Under the pieces are notes generated by a model that was not told the origin of the DNA, searched no databases, and worked only from the letters and a program-made list of their open reading frames with translations. The position numbers were made by a program, and so were the translations under genes. Shown piece by piece: positions 58,871 through 64,000 of a stretch of DNA of 64,000 nt (position 1 is its first letter; every line of letters begins with the position of its first letter). This stretch comes from Pseudomonas fluorescens (GTDB taxonomy: Bacteria; Pseudomonadota; Gammaproteobacteria; Pseudomonadales; Pseudomonadaceae), in NCBI RefSeq assembly GCF_902497995.1, contig NZ_CABVII010000019.1, positions 83,929 to 147,928 on the forward strand, given 5' to 3'.

Positions 58871-60477
58871 GATTCTGTTGAAAAAGTAGCTCATCTGGCT
58901 GACCTGCGGCAAAATCGCTTCATTGGCCGGAGGGGATCACGCAGCATGATGGGACAGTTATCGAGTGGGCAGGAGCGACTGTTTTACTCGTTCAACCTTG
59001 AAGATCACATCCCAGCCAATCACCTTCTGCGCAGCATTGATCGGTGTCTCGATCTGAGCGACCTGCGCCATTACCTCGCCGATTTTTATAGCCCGATCGG
59101 GCGTCCGTCGATTGATTCTGAACTGATGATTCGCATGCTGATCGTGGGCTATTGCTACGGCATTCGCTCAGAGCGGCGGTTGTGCGAGGAGGCTCATTTG
59201 AACTTGGCTTATCGCTGGTTCTGCCGCTTGAGCCTTGAAGATGAAGTCCCTAATCACTCGACGTTTTCCAAAAATCGACACGGCCGTTTTCGAGACAGTG
59301 ATCTGTTTCGCTGGTTGTTCAATGAAGTGCTGCGTCGCTGCATGGACGCCGGTCTGGTCAAGGGCGAAGGCTTTGCCGTGGACGCCAGCATCATCAAAGC
59401 GGATGCGAGTCGGCAGCGCGGCGTACCGGGTGATGAACCGGTCAACTGGAGCGATCCGGCCCTGAGCACCCGCGCCGTGCGCGAGTACCTTGAAGGCCTC
59501 GATGAAGAGGCTTTGGCCGAAACGCTACCGAAGCGCCTGTCGCTGACGGATCCTCAAGCCCGCTGGACCGCTGCTCCAGGCGGCCCAGCTTTCTACGCTT
59601 ACTCCACGAATTATCTGATCGATACCGAGCACGGCGTGATCATGGATGTGGAACCCACACCGGCTCATCGAACCGCAGAAGTCGAAGCACCAAGACGATG
59701 ATCGATCGGGTCGAAGCGCAGTTCGACATCAAGCCGGAGCGCCTCATTGGCGATACCGCTTACGGTACCGCGCCGATGCTGGCCTGGATGGTGGAGGAAA
59801 AAGACATCGAGCCGCATGTGCCGGTGTGGGACAAAACCGAGCGCAAGAACGACAGTTTCTCGAGCAACGATTTCCACTGGAATGAAGAGGCTGAGGAATA
59901 CCGCTGCCCGGCCGGTAACATATTACGCAGCGAATGGCGTGCCTTCAAGAACGAGCGTTCGCACGTCACAAAAGCCAACACGATCATCTTCCGCTCCAGA
60001 CAGACCGACTGCGCAACATGTCCGATGAAAGCCAAGTGCTGCCCGAACACTCCGATTCGCAAGATCGTCCGCAGCGTCCATGAAGCCGCTCGTGATGTGG
60101 CTCGACGCATCGCAGCGACGCCGGAGTACGTGCGCTCTCGCCACGAACGTAAGAAGGTCGAAATGTTGTTTGCTCACCTCAAGCGCATCCTGAAACTGGA
60201 TCGCTTGCAACTACGTGGCATGAGTGGCGCGTCCGATGAGTTCACGCTGGCGGCCGCGGTACAGAACCTGCGACGTCTGGCCAAATTTGCATCTCAAGGG
60301 CCACCTTCTACGGGATAGGTGCGCCTGCACGAAGCAAAAAATCTCAAACTAACCCACTAACAGAGCAGCAAAGGTCAACGAAGGGCCGAGAAACCACTCA
60401 ATGTGATGAGTAGGTTCTCCGGTGGTGGTCGTGCCTGAGTTCAGGCGAGCTGAAAATCCGACTTTTTCAACAGAATC
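58871..60477 (+). mobile_element. IS1182-type insertion sequence with GGCC target duplication
   Basis: The 1607-bp element starts GATTCTGTTGAAAAAGT and ends with the inverted ACTTTTTCAACAGAATC. GGCC flanks both sides (58867-58870, 60478-60481); removing the element rejoins TTGGCCGATTGTTGCCCG, a word also present intact at about 44772. A related MITE is at 3254 and transposase scraps are at 4480. Confidence 0.85.
58946..60318 (+). pseudogene. IS1182 transposase split by a 1-base deletion
   Basis: The first part (from MMGQLSSGQERLFYSFNLED) contains the N-terminal domain and AVDASIIKADASRQR with the first DDE aspartate. It shifts out of frame at EVEAPRR near 59690. The second part resumes TMIDRVEAQFDIKPERLIGD and includes DTAYGTAPML and ERKKVEMLFAHLKRI with the last acidic residue. 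One missing A at about 59690 accounts for the break. A product made by frameshifting cannot be excluded, but this family normally has one frame. Confidence 0.85.
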
Positions 60478-60517
60478 GGCCGATTGTTGCCCGTTACGAC
60501 TGGCTGCAATCAACCCC

Positions 60518-60856
60518 ATGGAGGCACTTTCTGAACGATTAACCCCAACCATACTCAAACCGGTTCCCACCCCTCGGGATGACTGGACCAAGGGCTTTCA
60601 GGAGCTCCAGCAGAAAGTACGCGAGTTACATGTCCGTGCACACCTACCGGTGGTACTGGATACGCTGGCAGCGGGAGGTTCGGTGACCTTCAAGTATTTG
60701 GGCAGCGGCGCGGTCTGGGGCAAGCGGATGAGTGGCACGTTCGTTGATGTGACGACTCAGCCGATTCTGGTGACGCGCAGTTTTCTAGAGGTGGTCGGGT
60801 TCTGGTCGATGCAGGCTTTGGTAAGTACCCAATTGTCTTGGGGGCGCCGCGTTTAG
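60518..60856 (+). CDS. Small protein of unknown function
   Basis: A 112-residue frame from MEALSERLTPTILKPVPTPR ending STQLSWGRRV. It looks like a conserved Pseudomonas hypothetical (FQELQQKVRELHVRAHLPVV), without a recognised domain. It begins 37 bp after the IS1182 right end and target site, so its original promoter may have been displaced. ATGGAGG at the start overlaps a possible ribosome site; the start is uncertain. Confidence 0.45.
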   Translation: MEALSERLTPTILKPVPTPRDDWTKGFQELQQKVRELHVRAHLPVVLDTLAAGGSVTFKYLGSGAVWGKRMSGTFVDVTTQPILVTRSFLEVVGFWSMQALVSTQLSWGRRV

Positions 60857-60879
60857 CCAGTGAGCGTGCGTTATCGTTA

Positions 60880-60914
60880 ACGACCTTCGCGAGCAAGCTT
60901 GCTCCTACAGCGGG
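60880..60914. repeat. Single REP
   Basis: CTTCGCGAGCAAGCTTGCTC followed by CTACAG is one REP half between two small genes. Confidence 0.7.
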
Positions 60915-60933
60915 CCGTGTTTGGGGGTTGTTT

Positions 60934-61287
60934 ATGGATGAAATTGAAATTTTGTCACTGTCTCCCGGTGGTCGTTATTGTGTTCAGGCGACGGTTTGGG
61001 AGGCGGGTAATAGCCACTGCGTGTATTCGCCGCACATCATTGATACCGAGCTTGACTTCTGCCTGTTCAAATTTGCAGATCGTCGCTGGTCATTGGATGG
61101 TGATACTTGGCTGAGCGCGAATTTGCTTGAGGTCATGTTGCGCAAGTATCCAGGGGATCGGATGGGTACAGGGGTGAGGGTGGTTATCGATTGTGCTCGC
61201 CGGACTGCGCTTTGCGGTGAGGGGCCGGAGATTGGGTTGTCGGTGTTGGAGCTGGCGCTGGAGGAGATGTTGGTGCGCGGCGGATGA
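60934..61287 (+). CDS. Conserved Pseudomonas protein of unknown function
   Basis: A 117-residue soluble protein (MDEIEILSLSPGGRYCVQAT, then DTELDFCLFKFADRRWSLDG) with no recognised domain. GGGGGTTG lies upstream of the ATG at 60934. A copy of its last 22 codons lies at 44815-44881. It is convergent with phnX, separated by a REPIN. Confidence 0.65.
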   Translation: MDEIEILSLSPGGRYCVQATVWEAGNSHCVYSPHIIDTELDFCLFKFADRRWSLDGDTWLSANLLEVMLRKYPGDRMGTGVRVVIDCARRTALCGEGPEIGLSVLELALEEMLVRGG

Positions 61288-61295
61288 AGCTCGTG

Positions 61296-61398
61296 TAGGA
61301 GCGAGCTTGCTCGCGAAGGACGTGAAGGCGCCGCGTACATCCGGGCGGTCCCCGTCATCGTTGACGTTTTTCGCGGGCAAGCCTCGCTCCTACAGGGG
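61296..61398. repeat. REPIN
   Basis: TAGGAGCGAGCTTGCTCGCG and TTTTCGCGGGCAAGCCTCGC face each other between two convergent genes. Confidence 0.85.
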
Positions 61399-61404
61399 GG
61401 CGGT

Positions 61405-61429
61405 GTTGGACATAAAATTTATGTCCAAC
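61405..61429. repeat. Perfect 25-bp palindrome after phnX
   Basis: GTTGGACATAAA and TTTATGTCCAAC flank one central A, 17 bp beyond the phnX stop codon. A slightly degraded copy sits at about 45018-45042. It could be a 3' hairpin or a protein-binding site. Confidence 0.6.
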
Positions 61430-61445
61430 ACAGGGGGTATTGCTG

Positions 61446-62186
61446 TCAGGCGCTTTGTGGGGTTTCTCCGCGGGACAGGCGGGCGTTGATGTCTTCGATT
61501 ACTGCCGGCAAGTCGACGATTGTGTCGATCAGGTAGTGGGGGCGCGAGGCTTGGAACATCTTGGTGATGCGCGCCCGTTCTTCGGCCAGTTTGTCGGGGG
61601 ACAGGGCTTTGAATTGGTCATAGGTCAGGCCCAGTGCGTTGCCGGAGCAGGTCAGTGCGACCGTCCACATCCCGGCGCTGCGGCCTTCGAGGATGCCTGG
61701 CCAGGTGTCGTCGACCTTTACACAAGCGGCAACGTCGCTGATCCCCAGGGCAATCACGTTGGCCAAGGCCTGGGCCTGGGCCGGGTACGGGCGCCCGTTG
61801 GGCACTTCGTCGGTCGCTACGACGTGGTCGGCGACGTAGCCATTGTGGCGCGCCAGCTCTACCACTTTTTCCATGACCACGGCTGGATAACCCGAGCAGG
61901 AACCGATTTTCAAGCCCTGGTCGCGCAAGGCAGCGATGGCGTCCAGGGCGCCGGGGATCAGCGCCGAGTGCAGGGCGATTTTCTCGATCTGCAGGGGCAT
62001 GAACCGCTCGTAAAGCGCGGTGACGTCGTCATCGGTCGGCAGGCGATCGAAGGCTGCACGGTAGCGTTCGGCGATCTGTGGCTGGGTCACGAGGGCCACG
62101 GTCTGGTGTTCGGTGAGGGAGGCGAGCGCTTGAAGGCTGCCCCAACCGAAACGCGTGTCAACTGGATTATGGAATCGGGCAGTCAT
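61446..62186 (-). pseudogene. phnX: Chimera: alcohol dehydrogenase start fused to phosphonoacetaldehyde hydrolase (phnX) body
   Basis: From residue about 38 the 246-residue translation is PhnX (QPQIAERYRAAFDRLPTDDD, IKIGSCSGYP-like GLKIGSCSGYPAVVMEKVVE, DEVPNGRPYPAQAQALANV, VKVDDTWPGILEGRSAGMWT). Its first 37 residues (MTARFHNPVDTRFGWGSLQA, then EHQTVALVT) instead resemble the start of iron-containing alcohol dehydrogenases. PhnX normally begins with a DWAGT nucleophile motif and a Schiff-base lysine some 40 residues later; both are lost. An extra AQ pair (YPAQAQALAN) suggests a 6-bp duplication. The protein should not hydrolyse phosphonoacetaldehyde. A TTG start at 62195 is possible, but ATG 62186 is likelier. 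Confidence 0.75.
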
Positions 62187-62218
62187 GGCGGGCAATGCCA
62201 GTCAGTTAAGACGCGGAA

Positions 62219-62325
62219 CCTGTGGGAGCGGGCTTGCTCGCGAAGGCGGCGGCCCAGTCAATATTGATGTCGACTGACACACCGCCTTCGCGAGCAAGTC
62301 GGAACGCCGCATCGCCGCTCCCACA
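62219..62325. repeat. REPIN
   Basis: TGTGGGAGCGGGCTTGCTCG and a right half interrupted by about 20 extra bases (GCGAGCAAGTCGGAACGCCG) form a REP doublet upstream of the phnX chimera. Confidence 0.8.
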
Positions 62326-62473
62326 TGAATTGCGCTTAACTGACCGGCATTGGTCATGGCGGGTCCTTTGTTTTTGTTGTTGGAAGTGGCCCCATACTCG
62401 TGGTCCATCGGGAACAGCACAAATCGATAAATCGCAGGTTTGAATCGGCTGAGCCGATAATAAGCGGCCGGAC

Positions 62474-62522
62474 AAAAAAATCCCGCCAGCCCGGCGTAAT
62501 GCCGGGCTGGCGGGATTTTTTT
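62474..62522 (-). terminator. Strong bidirectional terminator
   Basis: A 15-bp perfect stem (TCCCGCCAGCCCGGC and complement) with a GTAAT loop lies between seven A and seven T. It ends the hyi-glxR operon and shields the phnX region. Confidence 0.95.
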
Positions 62523-62536
62523 GCCTGTCGAAAGCT

Positions 62537-63433
62537 TCAGCCCTTGGCGTCGCGGATAGAAAAACCGGCCATGTGTTCCAGCCCCTTGATCAATGCCGAG
62601 TGGTCCCATTGGCTGCCGCCCAGGGCCGCGCACGTGCTGAACACCTGCTGTGCGTTAGCGGTATTGGGCAGGTTGAGGTGCAACTCTCGGGCGCCTTCCA
62701 GCGCCAGGTTCAGGTCCTTCTGGTGCAGGGCGATGCGGAACCCCGGATCGAACGTGCCCTTGATCATGCGTTCGCCATGTACTTCGAGAATCTTCGACGA
62801 CGCAAAGCCACCCATCAGCGCCTCGCGTACCTTGGCCGGGTCGGCACCGTTTTTCGCAGCGAACAGCAGGGCTTCGGCCACGGCCTGGATGTTCAAGGCG
62901 ACAATGATCTGATTCGCCACTTTCGCGGTCTGACCGTCGCCGTTGCCACCGACCAGGGTGATGTTCTTGCCCATGGCCTGGAACAGCGGCAAAACGCGTT
63001 CGAACGCATCGGCATCGCCGCCGACCATGATGCTCAGGGTCGCGGCCTTGGCGCCGACTTCGCCGCCGGACACTGGCGCGTCGAGGTACTGCGCACCTTT
63101 TTCGTTGATTTTTGCAGCGAAGGCCTTGGTGGCGGTCGGCGAGATCGAACTCATGTCGATCACGACCTTGCCTTTGCCGACGCCGGCTGCAATGCCGTCG
63201 GCGCGGAACAGCACGTCGTCGACCTGCGGAGTGTCTGGCACCATGACAATGATGAATTCGGCTTCCTGGGCGACTTCTTTCGGGTTGGCCAGGGCGACGG
63301 CGCCAGCGGCGATCAGGTCGGCCGGGGCGGCGTCGTGGTGCGCCGACAGGAACAGGCTGTGACCGGCTTTCTGCAGGTTCAACGCCATTGGGTGGCCCAT
63401 GATGCCGGTGCCGATAAATCCGATTTTAGCCAT
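62537..63433 (-). CDS. glxR: Tartronate semialdehyde reductase (2-hydroxy-3-oxopropionate reductase)
   Basis: A 298-residue NAD(P)H-dependent reductase converting tartronate semialdehyde to D-glycerate in the glyoxylate (glycerate) pathway. It shows the Rossmann motif IGFIGTGIMGHPMALNLQKA, DAPVSGGEVGAKAATLSIMV around residue 120, and the catalytic-lysine region NGDGQTAKVANQIIVALNIQ of beta-hydroxyacid dehydrogenases. It is downstream of hyi on the same strand, the usual gcl-hyi-glxR order, and ends at a strong terminator. Confidence 0.92.
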   Translation of the reverse strand: MAKIGFIGTGIMGHPMALNLQKAGHSLFLSAHHDAAPADLIAAGAVALANPKEVAQEAEFIIVMVPDTPQVDDVLFRADGIAAGVGKGKVVIDMSSISPTATKAFAAKINEKGAQYLDAPVSGGEVGAKAATLSIMVGGDADAFERVLPLFQAMGKNITLVGGNGDGQTAKVANQIIVALNIQAVAEALLFAAKNGADPAKVREALMGGFASSKILEVHGERMIKGTFDPGFRIALHQKDLNLALEGARELHLNLPNTANAQQVFSTCAALGGSQWDHSALIKGLEHMAGFSIRDAKG

Positions 63434-63488
63434 GAGAAAATCCTCTTGTTTTTATTGCTCTGTTCGCAAAATTCTTGGGGTTTAGCGA

Positions 63489-63562
63489 GGACGCCTTCGC
63501 GGGCAAGCCTCGCTCCTACAAACAACCCGGGCTCCTGTAGGAGCGTGGCTTGCCCGCGAAGA
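63489..63562. repeat. REPIN between hyi and glxR
   Basis: CTTCGCGGGCAAGCCTCGCT and TAGGAGCGTGGCTTGCCCGC form a short inverted REP pair in the intergenic space of the operon. Confidence 0.85.
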
Positions 63563-63581
63563 ACGATGACGCGGTCTCGGA

Positions 63582-64000
63582 TCAGATTGCGTTATGGGTT
63601 TTCAGCCAGCCCAGGCCTGCTTCAGTGGTGGTCAGCGGTTTGTACTCGCAGCCGATCCAGCCCTGATAACCGATGCGGTCCAGGTGTTCGAACAGGAAGC
63701 GGTAGTTGATTTCACCGGTGCCCGGTTCGTTGCGCCCAGGGTTGTCGGCCAACTGGATGTGGTTGATCTCGCCCAGGTGCGCGGCCATGGTGCGGGCCAG
63801 GTCGCCCTCCATGATTTGCATGTGGTAGATGTCGTATTGCAGGTACAGATTGGCGCTGCCCACCTGTTCGCGTATCGACAGGGCTTGCGCCGTGTTGTTC
63901 AGGTAGAAACCGGGGATGTCGCGGGTGTTGATCGCTTCCATCACCAGTTTGATGCCCGCCGCTTGCAGCTTGTCGGCCGCGTACTTGAGGTTGGCGACGA
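63582..64000 (-). CDS. hyi: Hydroxypyruvate isomerase, 5' part outside window
   Basis: The last 139 or so codons of a TIM-barrel isomerase that interconverts hydroxypyruvate and tartronate semialdehyde. Visible are VMEAINTRDIPGFYLNNTAQ, LYLQYDIYHMQIMEGDLART, INHIQLADNPGRNEPGTGEI and GYQGWIGCEYKP, including the metal-binding glutamate, aspartate-histidine and final glutamate positions of the family. Its partner glxR follows after a REPIN. Confidence 0.92.
   Translation of the reverse strand, partial: VANLKYAADKLQAAGIKLVMEAINTRDIPGFYLNNTAQALSIREQVGSANLYLQYDIYHMQIMEGDLARTMAAHLGEINHIQLADNPGRNEPGTGEINYRFLFEHLDRIGYQGWIGCEYKPLTTTEAGLGWLKTHNAI

Overview
The window looks like a chromosomal segment of a Pseudomonas of the P. 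fluorescens group. Reasons: high-GC core genes, many REP/REPIN palindromes with the GGGAGC..GCTTGCTCGCGAA core, an arginine transaminase (aru) cluster in Pseudomonas order, a phnX/glxR/hyi neighbourhood, and several copies of DUF6124-type genes. Assignment is by recognising sequence, not by database search.

Layout. 1-1.36 kb: end of an amino-acid ABC importer operon (minus strand). 1.6-13.8 kb: an accessory patchwork of gene remnants (ilvA, IS1182, IS1595, aspT, abiEii), a RelB/YafQ toxin-antitoxin pair, an orphan AbiEi antitoxin, a class V aminotransferase, small unknown genes and three copies, whole or partial, of a repeated DUF6124 module. 13.9-18.3 kb: XRE-cupin regulator, flavin/FeS oxidoreductase, class II aldolase and a TetR regulator. 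18.35-39.15 kb: the arginine transaminase block (aruR, a periplasmic binding protein, aruS, permease, enoyl-CoA hydratase, acyl-CoA dehydrogenase, ADP-forming acyl-CoA synthetase, aruI, aruH, aldehyde dehydrogenase), then an Rrf2 regulator, a peptide-type ABC transporter and a quinone reductase-like flavoprotein. 39.3-44.5 kb: thioesterase, a decayed DUF6124/NYN module, nitronate monooxygenase, enoyl-CoA hydratase and a periplasmic protein. 44.8-61.5 kb: an accessory block bounded by diverged direct repeats. It holds the one complete DUF6124-leader-NYN module, a 1340-residue NACHT-like NTPase with a C-terminal PD-(D/E)XK nuclease signature, small membrane proteins, an IS5-type and an IS1182-type element and two MITE-like elements. 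61.4-64 kb: a chimeric, probably dead phnX, glxR and the end of hyi.

Most notable. (1) A leader of about 350 nt precedes the DUF6124 genes. One internal segment can pair either with an upstream or with a downstream partner, and the pairing bases change together between copies. One pairing covers the ribosome binding site. A conserved 35-codon basic peptide ORF lies at the 5' end, so the arrangement resembles a translational attenuator. The first half of the leader also precedes an unrelated gene pair at 12.8 kb. (2) Divergent from the complete copy is a gene fusing a NYN ribonuclease domain to a DUF2384 (MbcA/ParS/Xre) domain, with a rho-independent terminator just before its start codon. (3) Next to it is the giant NACHT-nuclease gene, a good anti-phage defence candidate.

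How the genes work together: AruS/AruR, probably with a cotranscribed periplasmic binding protein, should sense arginine or a related compound and switch on uptake (permease) and the route arginine -> 2-ketoarginine (AruH) -> 4-guanidinobutyraldehyde (AruI) -> 4-guanidinobutyrate (aldehyde dehydrogenase). The acyl-CoA genes inside the operon have no assigned role. No rRNA, tRNA or CRISPR array was found.
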